Assembly: GCF_001434585.1 (NCBI RefSeq)
Contig: NZ_AZDB01000001.1
Location: 62,001-126,000, forward strand
DNA length: 64,000 bases
Direction: 5' to 3'
Source: Companilactobacillus crustorum JCM 15951
GTDB taxonomy: Bacteria > Bacillota > Bacilli > Lactobacillales > Lactobacillaceae
Below are positions 26,280 through 35,451 of this stretch, in pieces (the stretch's first letter is position 1; each line of letters starts with the position of its first letter). A program made the translations under genes and the position numbers. The notes beneath the pieces were generated by a model. The model saw only the letters and a list, made by a program, of their open reading frames with translations. It did not search any database and was not told the DNA's origin.

Positions 26280-27059
26280 CTATAAGGAATCTAATGAGTC
26301 TCCATCACCGCCTGAAGATGACGATGATTTATCTTTATAAATGATTTGATCTAATAAAATAGCAATCAAAATAGCAAATAATGCTATTCCAGTAACACTA
26401 ATATTTGCATATGCCGTAATAAGAAATCCGATAAAGAAATAAGGTGCCATTTTTTTTGAAAGCATCGTCGAAAGTAATAGTGCAAATCCATAAGCTGGTA
26501 GCACAGCACTAGCAACTGTCAATCCACTAGTTAACCATTTTGGAATTACTGAAACGATTTGCTTTACTAACCCTGTTCCGAAATATATAGATATAAAAAT
26601 TGGTACAAAATAACTAATCGCATACAGTGCTGATCCCCAAATAATGTGTAAATTAGTAGCAGATTTGAATTTTCCTTCATCAATATATCGATTAGCCATA
26701 ACATTGAATGATGACATTGCCATTCTTAAAACAATGGCGAGTAATTGACCAAGTACAGCAATAGGAATGGCAATTGTCAAAGCTGTTTGAGCGGATGCAC
26801 CTGATAAAATAGCAAAAGCTGCAGCAATGATTGATCCTAATGCCATATCTGGAGGAGCGGCAGCACCGACGTTAACCAATCCTAATGATATAAGTTCCAA
26901 AGTGGCTCCGACCATTAATCCTTTAGTAACATCACCTAAGGCAATCCCAACTAAGGTACTAGCAATCAATGGTTGTTCTACATTCAATCTTCCAAATAAA
27001 CGCGAATCCCAAACAACGATAATTCCAATTATTCCTAATATAATAGCTTTATATAACAT
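26280..27059 (-). CDS. PTS mannose-family EIIC component
   Basis: 259 residues, multi-spanning, with DSRLFGRLNVEQPLIASTLVG and GDVTKGLMVGATLELISLG, the conserved substrate-channel region of the EIIC-Man family. The ATG at 27059 is eight bases after AAAGGAAG; a GTG nine bases earlier lies against that site. It is the third gene of the operon and follows EIIB by 15 bases. Confidence 0.9.
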   Translation of the reverse strand: MLYKAIILGIIGIIVVWDSRLFGRLNVEQPLIASTLVGIALGDVTKGLMVGATLELISLGLVNVGAAAPPDMALGSIIAAAFAILSGASAQTALTIAIPIAVLGQLLAIVLRMAMSSFNVMANRYIDEGKFKSATNLHIIWGSALYAISYFVPIFISIYFGTGLVKQIVSVIPKWLTSGLTVASAVLPAYGFALLLSTMLSKKMAPYFFIGFLITAYANISVTGIALFAILIAILLDQIIYKDKSSSSSGGDGDSLDSL

Positions 27060-27074
27060 TGCTTTCACTTCCTT

Positions 27075-27545
27075 TTATAATTTATCGTTTAATTCTTCCC
27101 TCTTAGTTGTTGGTATTTGTTGCATATAGAGTTCGATACCCATGTTATTAAGTGCTTTAGAATTTTCAATATCCTGATCAGTTAACGCGATAGTATTACT
27201 AAATTTTTTTGAGCCTTCTTTTTCTGGAATACCACCATAATTAATTTCTTTAATATCCTTATAGACTTCAACAAATTTCAAAGTTGAATCAGTATTTCCG
27301 AAAATTAGCATGACCTTTTCTGGAAGCTTTTTTATTTTAGAAATATTTTGAATAGCTGTATCTACAGAAAAGATATTAAGCTTTACCCCTGTTGGCTTAG
27401 ATAAACTTAATGACATTTTTTTAAACTCATCATTGGCTGCCAAATCATCTATCACAATAATTCGCTCAATGCTTTCTGACTTAGTCCATGAAAAAATCAC
27501 TTGTCCGTGTAACAAACGATGATCGATTCTACAAAATTTGATCAT
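27075..27545 (-). CDS. PTS mannose-family EIIB component
   Basis: A 156-residue soluble EIIB of the mannose/sorbose family. The phosphorylated His is His13 in RIDHRLLHGQV. IIVIDDLAANDEFKKM and KLPEKVMLIFGNT follow the family pattern. Its ATG lies 17 bases inside the EIIA gene, which implies coupled translation. It passes phosphate from EIIA to the sugar. Confidence 0.92.
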   Translation of the reverse strand: MIKFCRIDHRLLHGQVIFSWTKSESIERIIVIDDLAANDEFKKMSLSLSKPTGVKLNIFSVDTAIQNISKIKKLPEKVMLIFGNTDSTLKFVEVYKDIKEINYGGIPEKEGSKKFSNTIALTDQDIENSKALNNMGIELYMQQIPTTKREELNDKL

Positions 27546-27957
27546 TTTCTTTCATCCTCTTTTCTACTAATAAATTTCTCACATTTGCCAATGATTCTTT
27601 GCTTTGATTAATAATTGAATTTAAATCCTCATCTGTTATCTTTTCAGCAGTGCTTTCCTTTATTTGCAATTGCATGGCTAACGGCAAATTCATCCCTGTA
27701 ACCAACTTAATATTTTGATTATTTTCTAGTAATTGCATCATTTCATTGTTTACACTCCCACCTAGTAAATCCGTAAGAATAATAAATTGTTCCTTTGAAT
27801 TTGTTTCAACTAATTTCTTTACATTTTCTACTTCATCTGTGCTGCCATTTATATACGCTGCATAAGCCAATACATTTTTATCATCTCCAATAATCATATT
27901 TAAAGTCTGCTTCATTCCCAGAGCCATATTACTATGGCTTATCAATACAATTTTCAT
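27529..27957 (-). CDS. PTS mannose-family EIIA component
   Basis: 142 residues with the EIIA-Man fold. The phosphorylated His is His8 in MKIVLISHSNMALGM, and the second conserved block is FIILTDLLGGSVNNEMM. First gene of the operon. Its start lies 34 bases from the -12 element of the sigma-54 promoter. Confidence 0.92.
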   Translation of the reverse strand: MKIVLISHSNMALGMKQTLNMIIGDDKNVLAYAAYINGSTDEVENVKKLVETNSKEQFIILTDLLGGSVNNEMMQLLENNQNIKLVTGMNLPLAMQLQIKESTAEKITDEDLNSIINQSKESLANVRNLLVEKRMKENDQIL

Positions 27958-27991
27958 AACTTCACTTCCTGTTTATCCATTCACATTTATA

Positions 27992-28010
27992 TAAGCAACT
28001 TACATGCCAA
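27992..28010 (-). promoter_or_regulatory. sigma-54 (-12/-24) promoter of the PTS operon
   Basis: On the minus strand TTGGCATGTAAGTTGCTTA matches the RpoN consensus TGGCAC-N5-TTGCW with one difference. It lies upstream of the EIIA gene and fits the presence of a LevR-type activator in the same locus. Confidence 0.88.
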
Positions 28011-28056
28011 GTCTTAAAAAGATTGTTCCATCAATTATTCAATAGATAAATACACG

Positions 28057-28090
28057 CTTTGCACACTTATTTAATACAAATCTTGCACAC
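28057..28090 (-). promoter_or_regulatory. candidate LevR upstream activating sites
   Basis: The plus-strand strings CTTTGCACAC (28057-28066) and TCTTGCACAC (28081-28090) form a direct repeat with a 24-base period about 50-80 bases upstream of the -24 element, the expected place for enhancer sites of a bacterial enhancer-binding protein. Confidence 0.6.
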
Positions 28091-28127
28091 AAAAGGGAGA
28101 TAGAGTTTAACTGCTCTATCTCCCTTT
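28091..28127. terminator. strong hairpin between the PTS promoter and small-protein operon
   Basis: AAAGGGAGATAGAG and CTCTATCTCCCTTT form a 14-base perfect stem. On the minus strand it is followed by TTTT, so it is a probable second terminator of the small-protein operon, insulating the sigma-54 promoter. Confidence 0.7.
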
Positions 28128-28160
28128 GCTTCTTGTGAAACAATGTTTCATACACAACAC

Positions 28161-28250
28161 AAAAAAAGACGGCAACTCAAAATCGAGTTACCGTCCTACC
28201 TTAATGCTCAGAAACTGAACATGTTTTGTTCAGCTCTGTCATATTTTTAC
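28161..28250 (-). terminator. terminator with conserved upstream hairpin (module copy C)
   Basis: Minus orientation: ATGACAGAG, hairpin CTGAACA/TGTTCAG, then GAGCATTAAGG and a terminator GACGGTAACTC/GAGTTGCCGTC with T7. The first hairpin differs in sequence from the other copies but keeps its pairing. Confidence 0.75.
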
Positions 28251-28253
28251 GGT

Positions 28254-28439
28254 TTAATTTTTAGAATTTGTATTAAATCGCCACAAACTTCTTACAAATA
28301 GCAATGATAATAAAAGCATCAATAATCCTGAAAATACTAAAGAAATTCTTCCAAAGAAAAATTCAGGGTCAACGGTCATTTCAATGACGCTAACGATCAT
28401 TGAAATCAAGACCAAATAAGACGTCCGTTTCAAAATCAT
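28254..28439 (-). CDS. small two-helix membrane protein
   Basis: A 61-residue protein with two hydrophobic helices (YLVLISMIVSVIEMTV and ISLVFSGLLMLLLSLLFV) and a polar tail. GGGGAGG lies seven bases before the ATG at 28439. It follows a 50-residue membrane protein by 59 bases in the same direction. I do not recognise the family. Confidence 0.55.
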   Translation of the reverse strand: MILKRTSYLVLISMIVSVIEMTVDPEFFFGRISLVFSGLLMLLLSLLFVRSLWRFNTNSKN

Positions 28440-28498
28440 GGAAATACCTCCCCTATTTGATACGACGATTATAACAATCATGCTGCCACTTGGCATAG

Positions 28499-28651
28499 TT
28501 ATTTAGGAAAAACCATAAATATTCCAGTGAAAAATATAATTACACCAACTGCTAAGGTCAGATAATACACCAATTCTTTCTTAGCCTTGAAAGAGACCGT
28601 CATTATGGCAATCCCCAAGATGAACATTAAAATTGATAAAAATATTTGCAT
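28499..28651 (-). CDS. small two-helix membrane protein (50 residues)
   Basis: A short frame with a very good GAGGGAGG ribosome site encodes 50 residues with two membrane helices (IFLSILMFILGIAIMTV and LTLAVGVIIFFTGIFMVF) joined by a basic loop SFKAKKELVYY. It is probably co-transcribed with the 61-residue protein downstream. The family is not recognised; a toxin, a regulator peptide or a membrane-stress protein would all be guesses. Confidence 0.55.
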   Translation of the reverse strand: MQIFLSILMFILGIAIMTVSFKAKKELVYYLTLAVGVIIFFTGIFMVFPK

Positions 28652-28838
28652 TATTATCCTCCCTCATGTTGATATTTAGTATACTTAGGTTACAATACAT
28701 TATGCTTTTTATAAAAATAATTTTTTGAAAAATTAACATTTGGAAACTTATTTGGTATTTTTTGTATAATTATCTTTTTTAACCGTACTTTTATCTTTAT
28801 AATAGATAAGGTACTTCTTTTTTGTAGGGGAAACGTAA

Positions 28839-29948
28839 ATGGCCGTATTAAAACGTGTATTTTCAGATAGGGTGCTGTGGATTGCTGGGGCAGCAGCTAT
28901 TCTTACATCTATCTTCATCAGTCCACCTCAATTGATGGACATTAATTGGAAGACGTTGGCATCACTACTATCTATGATGATTATAATCCAAATTTATGAT
29001 TATTTGGACTTTCTTAAGTATTACGCGGCGTATATGACGCACAAAGCAAAGACGACGCGACAGATGATTTTCATGCTTGCTTCTTTAGCATTTTTCGGAG
29101 CTATGTTCTTAACTAATGATGTTACGATTTTAACGTTAGTTCCACTATTTTATCAACTTTCCAAACATATAAAGGTAAATCCAATTTTTCCAGTAATACT
29201 TATCGCAATGGCTGCTAACCTTGGAAGTATTTTTACCCCGTTTGGTAACACTCATAACCTGTTTTTGTTAACGCACTTCAATCTAGGAATTAAACAATTT
29301 TTTATTATGTCAACACCAATAACAATTGTTACTTTTATAGCTGTTTTCTTAGCTACTCGATTCTTTCCCAAAGATCCTATCGAGTTAACTGAATTACCAG
29401 CTGTTGAACTCAATATCCCTAGTCTAACTTTAACAGTTGCCGTTACAGTGGTAATTTTCCTAGGAATTTTTTCTGTAATCCCAATGTGGGGTTCATTAAT
29501 TGCGGCTTTATTGCTAGTTATCTTTATTAATCCGCATATTCTTGAATCAGTTGATTACTCAATTGTGTTGATTTTCATGTGTTTCTTTATTGCCGTTGGC
29601 AACATTAACCGTGAACCAGTAATTGTTAATAATCTACATCAATTTTTACAAACTAGAACAAGCACTTATCTTACATCGATCATTACCAGTCAATTTATCA
29701 GTAATGTTCCTACAACTATTTTAGTTTCCAAGTTTTCTAAATATGTTCATGCTATTTTCTTAGGTACGAATATTGGTGGACTTGGTACGGTTGTCGGTTC
29801 TCTAGCTAATTTATTGGCCTTCAAGCAATATCGATTTTTCTTCAAGAAGAATCCTGGTAAATATTTAATGTACTTTACAATAATTAACTTTGCGATGTTG
29901 ATTATTATCGGTACTATCGGTTTCTTCTTAATTGATTTTGGACTTTAA
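28839..29948 (+). CDS. ArsB/NhaD-like ion transporter (SLC13/IT superfamily)
   Basis: 369 residues, about ten membrane helices. FLTNDVTILTLVPLFYQLSK and NLGSIFTPFGNTHNLFLL are the two conserved re-entrant regions of the ion transporter superfamily (COG1055), here in shortened form, and FISNVPTTILVSKF with GTNIGGLGTVVGSLANLLAF are the matching motifs of the second half. Members transport arsenite, Na+/H+ or dicarboxylates; the substrate is not clear. AGGGGAAA precedes the ATG. Single gene. Confidence 0.8.
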   Translation: MAVLKRVFSDRVLWIAGAAAILTSIFISPPQLMDINWKTLASLLSMMIIIQIYDYLDFLKYYAAYMTHKAKTTRQMIFMLASLAFFGAMFLTNDVTILTLVPLFYQLSKHIKVNPIFPVILIAMAANLGSIFTPFGNTHNLFLLTHFNLGIKQFFIMSTPITIVTFIAVFLATRFFPKDPIELTELPAVELNIPSLTLTVAVTVVIFLGIFSVIPMWGSLIAALLLVIFINPHILESVDYSIVLIFMCFFIAVGNINREPVIVNNLHQFLQTRTSTYLTSIITSQFISNVPTTILVSKFSKYVHAIFLGTNIGGLGTVVGSLANLLAFKQYRFFFKKNPGKYLMYFTIINFAMLIIIGTIGFFLIDFGL

Positions 29949-29954
29949 AACCAA

Positions 29955-29998
29955 TAAGGACCTTCACTTCACATAACGTGAAATGAAGGTCCTTTATT
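29955..29998. terminator. bidirectional terminator
   Basis: AAGGACCTTCA-TTCAC and GTGAA-TGAAGGTCCTT pair with one mismatch, followed by TTATTTT, between convergent genes. Confidence 0.85.
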
Positions 29999-30002
29999 TT
30001 TA

Positions 30003-30536
30003 CTATGAATTAACAGCTTTCTTATCTCTCAAGTTAAAGTTCTTCCACTTTCTGACTTGTCTGCTGTAATTATTGAATGGTGAAACTGCATTGATTCTAA
30101 TCCACTTGGCTACTGGCCACATAGCTTTGGTTGTTGCCCATTTACGTTCACCAGGCTTGAATAATTCGTCGTGTGACATATTATCAATCCAAGCAATTAA
30201 TTCAGCAACAACGCTGCCTAATTCAGCTTCTTCATTTGCAATGCCATCTGAACCATACTTAATATTAAAATCATGGTACAACTGACGCATTTGATCCCAT
30301 TTATATCCTGGTGTAGGTGTAGTAATTTTAGCACCACCAGCTTCAGCCTTTTCCCATGATAAAATCATATTAATCCAACCGACCTGATATGAGAGCATCT
30401 CACGTGGCGTCTTGTCCACTTGATCAATTTTTTCATCAGCAACATCATCGCTGATCCCCTCGTATTCATCAATGAACTTATGATAACTCTCTTTAATCTG
30501 GTCTATCAATTCTTCTGAATTTTTATATACCTGCAT
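30003..30536 (-). CDS. ClbS/DfsB family four-helix bundle protein (DUF1706)
   Basis: 177 residues beginning MQVYKNSEELIDQIKESYHK. The SYQVGWINMILSWEKAEAGG and PGYKWDQMRQLYHDFN segments are typical of the ClbS/DfsB family, related to DinB-type bundles. Family members include the colibactin self-protection protein ClbS; most, like this one, have no known substrate. The start at 30536 follows a weak AAGG site. Single gene. Confidence 0.75.
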   Translation of the reverse strand: MQVYKNSEELIDQIKESYHKFIDEYEGISDDVADEKIDQVDKTPREMLSYQVGWINMILSWEKAEAGGAKITTPTPGYKWDQMRQLYHDFNIKYGSDGIANEEAELGSVVAELIAWIDNMSHDELFKPGERKWATTKAMWPVAKWIRINAVSPFNNYSRQVRKWKNFNLRDKKAVNS

Positions 30537-30692
30537 GCCTTCGCTACCTTTCACTGATCTATATTCCCAAATCGGGAACATCCCAATTTCTATTATAGAC
30601 TTGAAATTGTCACTTTGCTAAAAAAAGCTCATGATATAGCAAAAAAATAGTGAGTAAGCGGTTAATTTATGTTATATTAATTAGTTGCACAA

Positions 30693-30732
30693 AAAAACAC
30701 CGGTAAATTTGTTTGATTTACCAGTGTTTTTT
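30693..30732. terminator. terminator after the second dipeptidase gene
   Basis: AAAACAC-GGTAAAT and ATTTACC-GTGTTTT pair with a short mismatch and T/A runs on both sides. It ends the sdaAB-dipeptidase operon. Confidence 0.8.
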
Positions 30733-30748
30733 GTATAATTTTTTCAAT

Positions 30749-32170
30749 TTAAAGATTGGGATCCATTTTAAAAGTTAATTTACTCAATTCAGTTCCCTTA
30801 GTTACTAAATCTGCTAAATGTTCCTTAGTAGCCTGATTAAAATGCTGAGCTATAATATGATTTTGCTCGGTCAAATAGTCAGTCAACTGTGTCGTCGACA
30901 TTTTGACTGTTTCAGCTTCAACCGCTGCTATTTTTCTACGGGCTCATTCAGATAGTTCTTTTTGATAGGCTAAATTGGGTTCTGAAAATTCTTGATAGTG
31001 GCTTTCTACGATCATAGCCAAAGTCTCATACATCCAATAAGCACTATTTAGATCCAGTTTCTCCGGAACGTAGCTATAGGACTTATCGATATCGTTAGCA
31101 TTTGTAAAGAATGGTACATAGGGACTAAAACTTGGTATTCCTAGAGCTTTCCACTCGATAGCTAGAGTTTTTTTACTATCATTTCGTAATTGTAAAATAT
31201 GTGAATTAGCCGTTCTCGACAAAGAAATGGCTCGATATCTTTTCTTATCTGCTTCATTGCCACTCCCAATAGGATCAAAAGGGGTCTCATTAAAATGTGA
31301 AGCCAAGACGGTCTGAATATCCTCTACTGAAATTTTTTGATCAGGCCGTCTCAAAAATGGCAGCTCAGACGATTCAGGATTTTGTTCAACAGAAGGATTT
31401 AGCAATTTCTGTCCGTACCAAACTCGAGGCGTATTGTAATGATGATCTTGTTTTGTATTGGTACCAAAAATATGACGAAAATCCCAACGATCAAAATCAG
31501 GATTTAAGCTATGTTCTGTAACAAATTCTTGAATGCCATCCGACCACATATAATTGTCGGGATCATCAAAGTCAATATCCTCAATCCCGATTTGATTAGC
31601 TGCTACAGCATATGAATCATCAGGTATTCGTATGGCAACCCAATGGTGACCCGTAGCCAGCTCAACGTACCAAATTTCATCTTGATCAAAAAATTGTACT
31701 CCGTTGCCTTCAGCTGAACCATACTTAGCAACTAGTTCACCCAATCTTTTTACCCCGGCACGAGCGGAATCGACATATGGCAAAATCACAGTTGTCATAG
31801 AATCTTCCGCCAATCCTTGCATAACTAAAGGATCATAGGCCAAAACCTTTTCATTAGCGAAGACACTCTCAGTAGCACTCATTCCGACATTTTTCTCATT
31901 GATACCATCTTCTTCATACCAGCCTTCAGTTTGGTCAGCATCAGGTGAAGTTGTATAGCGATAGCCACTCTCGGGTAATTGAAGCGAAAATTTATTATAC
32001 GGCGATACATACGTTTCTTGACGATTCTTGATGGCCGCTTGAACAAAAAATTTCTTAGGCCAGTTAGCCACAAAATTATCTTCATTTCTGGCAATAAAAT
32101 TCGAACCATCCATTGCGGCTTTTTTACCCCCCATAATAGAAGTACATGCCGCATGTTTGTGTTGTTTCAT
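30749..32170 (-). pseudogene. C69 family dipeptidase (PepD-like) with in-frame TGA
   Basis: The frame encodes 408 residues closely related to the intact dipeptidase at 33976, then meets a TGA at 30946-30944 where that paralogue has a TGG tryptophan codon (LSE-W-ARRK). Beyond the TGA the frame stays open for 64 codons (ARRKIAAVEAETVKMSTTQL to TELSKLTFKMDPNL) and ends at the equivalent position. The catalytic Cys at residue 9 (AACTSIMGGKKA) and the rest of the Ntn-hydrolase domain are intact, so a shortened enzyme could still form. AAGGGGAG precedes the ATG; it follows sdaAA by 15 bases. A single G-to-A change explains the break. Confidence 0.85.
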
Positions 32171-32185
32171 ATTGATTGCTCCCCT

Positions 32186-33052
32186 TTAATCGCCAAAGAT
32201 TTCTTTCTTGAGTTTCAAAGCCGTTGGAGTCGTTGCCATACCACCTTCAGCCGTCTCCTTAAAGATCGAAGGCATCTGCTGACCGACTTTATGCATTGCT
32301 TCTACTACCTCATCTACCGGAATAACACTCTTGATGCCGGCTAATGCCATATCAGCTGAGATCATCGCCTGAGACGATCCCAAGGCGTTACGTTTTACGC
32401 AAGGAACTTCTACCAAGCCAGCTACTGGATCGCAGATTAAGCCCATCATATTTTGCAATGTGATAGAGATTGCTTCCGCTGCCATTTGGGCAGTTCCTCC
32501 TTTAGCACAGACTAAAGCAGCTGACGCCATTGCAGCAGCTGATCCAACTTCTGCCTGACAGCCCCCTTCAGCACCAGCAATAGACGAATTATTGGCAATA
32601 ACCAAGCCAAAAGCTCCAGCTGTAAACAAAAAATCTACCTGCTGATCACGAGTCAATTTTAGACGATCTCTTGTTGCTACTAAAACACCTGCCAAAACAC
32701 CGGCACTTCCTGCTGTTGGCGTAGCACAGATCAGACCCATTTTGGCATTAACCTCATTAACGGCAACTGCATTTCTAACAGCCTCTAAGATTGGTTCTCC
32801 ACTGAGAAAATCACCCTTAGCTAAATATTCGTCCATCAGCTTAGCATCCCCGCCAGTCAAACCTGTTACAGATTTAACTCCAGCAATACCTTCTTTAATA
32901 GATTGTTCCATAACTTCCAAATTACGTCCCATCTGAGAGCGAATGAATTCTTTACTTCGATCAGTATTTTCCATTTCCGTTCGCACCATCAAGTCGGCAA
33001 CAGAATCATAATCAGCACTTTTTTCAACTAACTCTTTAATTGTATAAAACAT
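32186..33052 (-). CDS. sdaAA: L-serine dehydratase, alpha subunit (iron-sulfur)
   Basis: 288 residues of the SdaA alpha family. Cysteines that can hold the [4Fe-4S] cluster lie in CATPTAGSAG, GGCQAEVGSAAAMASAALVCA and LICDPVAGLVEVPCVKRNA. The enzyme deaminates L-serine to pyruvate and ammonia together with the beta subunit encoded 11 bases upstream. Second gene of the operon sdaAB-dipeptidase. Confidence 0.95.
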   Translation of the reverse strand: MFYTIKELVEKSADYDSVADLMVRTEMENTDRSKEFIRSQMGRNLEVMEQSIKEGIAGVKSVTGLTGGDAKLMDEYLAKGDFLSGEPILEAVRNAVAVNEVNAKMGLICATPTAGSAGVLAGVLVATRDRLKLTRDQQVDFLFTAGAFGLVIANNSSIAGAEGGCQAEVGSAAAMASAALVCAKGGTAQMAAEAISITLQNMMGLICDPVAGLVEVPCVKRNALGSSQAMISADMALAGIKSVIPVDEVVEAMHKVGQQMPSIFKETAEGGMATTPTALKLKKEIFGD

Positions 33053-33063
33053 CTTATAATCCT

Positions 33064-33735
33064 CTATTCAAAATATGTAGCATTGTCAACATTAGGCAAA
33101 GCTTTTAGCTTTTTCAAAATTTCGGGACGATCTCGGCGTTCATCTACTTCAATGATCATCAAAGCCTTTTCGCCCTTGGATGCACGAGTAACCGTCATCG
33201 TACCAATATTAATATTAAAATCAGAAAAGACATCTGTGACTTTGGCAATCATTCCGGCAACATCTTGATGAACCGTAATATAGGTTGGCGTACCTAAACT
33301 TAACGACATCTTAAAGCCATTAATTTCAGAAATTTGAATATTGCCGCCGCCAATAGAAACCCCAGTAACCGACAACTCATGCTTTCCTTTAGTCAAAGTT
33401 ATTTTAGCCGTATTCGGATGATCGACTTTTTCACTCTTAGTCACAAAAGCAACCTTAATTCCTTTTTCATAGGCCAGCTTTAAAGAATCAGCCAATCGTC
33501 TATCATCTGGCTCCATTCCTAGCAAGCCACCAACAATAGCCACGTCAGTTCCGTGTCCACGATATGTTTTAGCAAATGATTCATACAAATCAATAACGAT
33601 TTTATCTGGCTTTTCTCCAAAAATATCATGCACTACCTTACCAATTCTAGCCGCTCCAGCTGTGTGTGAGCTACTAGGTCCCACCATTACTGGACCAATG
33701 ATGTCAAAAACACTTTTAAATCGAACATCTTTCAT
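33064..33735 (-). CDS. sdaAB: L-serine dehydratase, beta subunit
   Basis: 223 residues beginning with FKSVFDIIGPVMVGPSSSHTAGA, the conserved serine-binding loop of the beta subunit. The C-terminal 75 residues form an ACT domain (YITVHQDVAGMIAKVTDVFS), which may sense serine. AGAGG lies before the ATG. It is the first gene of its operon. A weak CRP/FNR-like half-palindrome TGTGAAATTCATCATT lies at 33786-33801. Confidence 0.95.
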   Translation of the reverse strand: MKDVRFKSVFDIIGPVMVGPSSSHTAGAARIGKVVHDIFGEKPDKIVIDLYESFAKTYRGHGTDVAIVGGLLGMEPDDRRLADSLKLAYEKGIKVAFVTKSEKVDHPNTAKITLTKGKHELSVTGVSIGGGNIQISEINGFKMSLSLGTPTYITVHQDVAGMIAKVTDVFSDFNINIGTMTVTRASKGEKALMIIEVDERRDRPEILKKLKALPNVDNATYFE

Positions 33736-33867
33736 GATTTTTACCTCTAAATTATTTACGTTATTTAAAGTTTACAATTTTTGTTTGTGAAATTCATCAT
33801 TATTTTTATTATTAGCTTAATTTGATTTTCACTAAAATATACAATAAATTTGAAATAAGTCTTTTTG

Positions 33868-33968
33868 CATAAAAAATCCAGTGTGGCAGCCATCTTTAAT
33901 GGTCTCCATACTGGATTTATTTATTACTCAGGAATTGAGCAATATTCTGACCAACTCTTGACCTTTTT
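33868..33968 (-). terminator. terminator with conserved upstream hairpin (module copy D)
   Basis: Minus orientation: AAGAGTTGGTCAGAAT, hairpin ATTGCTCA/TGAGCAAT, then AATAAAT and a terminator with arms AATCCAGTATGG/CCACACTGGATT and T6. It ends the ald-to-dipeptidase operon. Confidence 0.75.
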
Positions 33969-33975
33969 GTAATGT

Positions 33976-35412
33976 TTAAAGATTTGGATCCATCTTAAAA
34001 GTTAACTTACTTAATTCAGTTCCCTTAGTTACTAGGTCAGCTAGATGTTTCATGGTCTCATCGTTGTAATGTTTTACAATTTCATGATTTTGTTCTGTTA
34101 GATAATCTGTTAATTCTTGGCCAGACATTGTAACAGCCTTCTTATCAACAGCTTCAATCTTTCTGCGAGCCCATTCTGATAAAGTCTTTTGATAATCAAG
34201 GTTTGGTTCTACAAATTCCTTGTAATGTGATTCCACTACCATTGCCAAAGCTTCATACATCCAGTAAGCACTCTTCAAGTCCATTTTTTCCGGAGTATAG
34301 CTGTATGATTCATCTATCTCATTAGCATTTGTAAAGAATGGAACTTGAGGACAGAAACTAGGAATACCAAAACCAGTCCATTCAACACCAGCAGCTCCAT
34401 TTTTATCTGAATCTCTCATTTGTAAGATGTGTGAATTAGCAGTTCTAGACAATGAGATAGCACGATAAGTTCTTCTATCATGATCACTGCCGCTGCCTAG
34501 AGGATCGTATTTTGTTTCATTATAATGAGATTTCAAAATATATTGAATATCTTCTACGGCAATTTTACGTTCTGGTTTTCTGATAAATGGCAATTCAGGT
34601 GATTCTGGATCCTGTGTATCATCTGAAGGATTTAAATAACGTTGAGCGAACCAGACACGTGGTGTGTTGTAATGATGATCTTGTTCTGTATTTGTTCCAA
34701 AAATATGTCTGAAGTCCCAACGATCAAAATCAGGATTTAAATTATGTTCCGAAACAAATTCTTGAATACCATCAGCCCACATGTAGTTATCAGGATCATT
34801 GAAATCAATATCTTGAATAGCTACTTGGTTAGCTGCAACTGCATAACTGTCATCAGGAATACGTACAGCTACCCATTGATGCCCTGTAACAACTTCCATG
34901 TACCAAACTTCATCTTTATCATTAAATTGAAGTCCATTACCTTCAGCTGAACCATATTCAGCAACTAACTTGCCTAAATATTTAACTCCATCGCGAGCTG
35001 AATCAATATATGGCAAAACCAAAGTTGCTAAAGAATCTTCGGCTAAACCATTTTTTACATACGGATCAAAGGCAAGTACTTTTTCATTAGCATAAACACT
35101 TTCCGTAGCACTGATTCCAACATTTTTTTCGTTAAAGCCATCTTCTTCGTTAGGACCTGTACTTTGATCAGCGTCTAAAGTTGATGTATAACGATAACCG
35201 CTCTCTGGATATGGTGCAGTCATCTTATTGTAAGGTGAAACGTATGTCTCATGGCGGCCAGAAACAGCTGGTTGAACAATAATACGCTTTCTGTAGATGG
35301 CATTAAGACGATCTTCATTTCTAGAAATATAAGTTGCCCCATCCATTGAAGCTTTCTTACCTACCATGATCGATGTACATGCTGATGATTCAATATGGTC
35401 AAGTTCAGTCAT
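33976..35412 (-). CDS. C69 family dipeptidase (PepD-like)
   Basis: 478 residues of the C69 Ntn-hydrolase family. Autoprocessing would free the catalytic cysteine of SSACTSIMVGKKASMDGATYISRNEDR. Blocks such as AEYGSAEGNGLQF, WYMEVVTGHQWVAVRIPDDSYAVAANQ and YRAISLSRTANSHILQMR agree with lactobacillar PepD, which cleaves a wide range of dipeptides in the cytoplasm. The start at 35412 is preceded by GGGGGA. Last gene of the operon with an oligopeptide transporter and amino-acid deaminases, which fits its role in peptide use. Confidence 0.9.
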   Translation of the reverse strand: MTELDHIESSACTSIMVGKKASMDGATYISRNEDRLNAIYRKRIIVQPAVSGRHETYVSPYNKMTAPYPESGYRYTSTLDADQSTGPNEEDGFNEKNVGISATESVYANEKVLAFDPYVKNGLAEDSLATLVLPYIDSARDGVKYLGKLVAEYGSAEGNGLQFNDKDEVWYMEVVTGHQWVAVRIPDDSYAVAANQVAIQDIDFNDPDNYMWADGIQEFVSEHNLNPDFDRWDFRHIFGTNTEQDHHYNTPRVWFAQRYLNPSDDTQDPESPELPFIRKPERKIAVEDIQYILKSHYNETKYDPLGSGSDHDRRTYRAISLSRTANSHILQMRDSDKNGAAGVEWTGFGIPSFCPQVPFFTNANEIDESYSYTPEKMDLKSAYWMYEALAMVVESHYKEFVEPNLDYQKTLSEWARRKIEAVDKKAVTMSGQELTDYLTEQNHEIVKHYNDETMKHLADLVTKGTELSKLTFKMDPNL

Positions 35413-35451
35413 TTTTATTTCCCCCATTAATAATATATTTATACTTACTTA

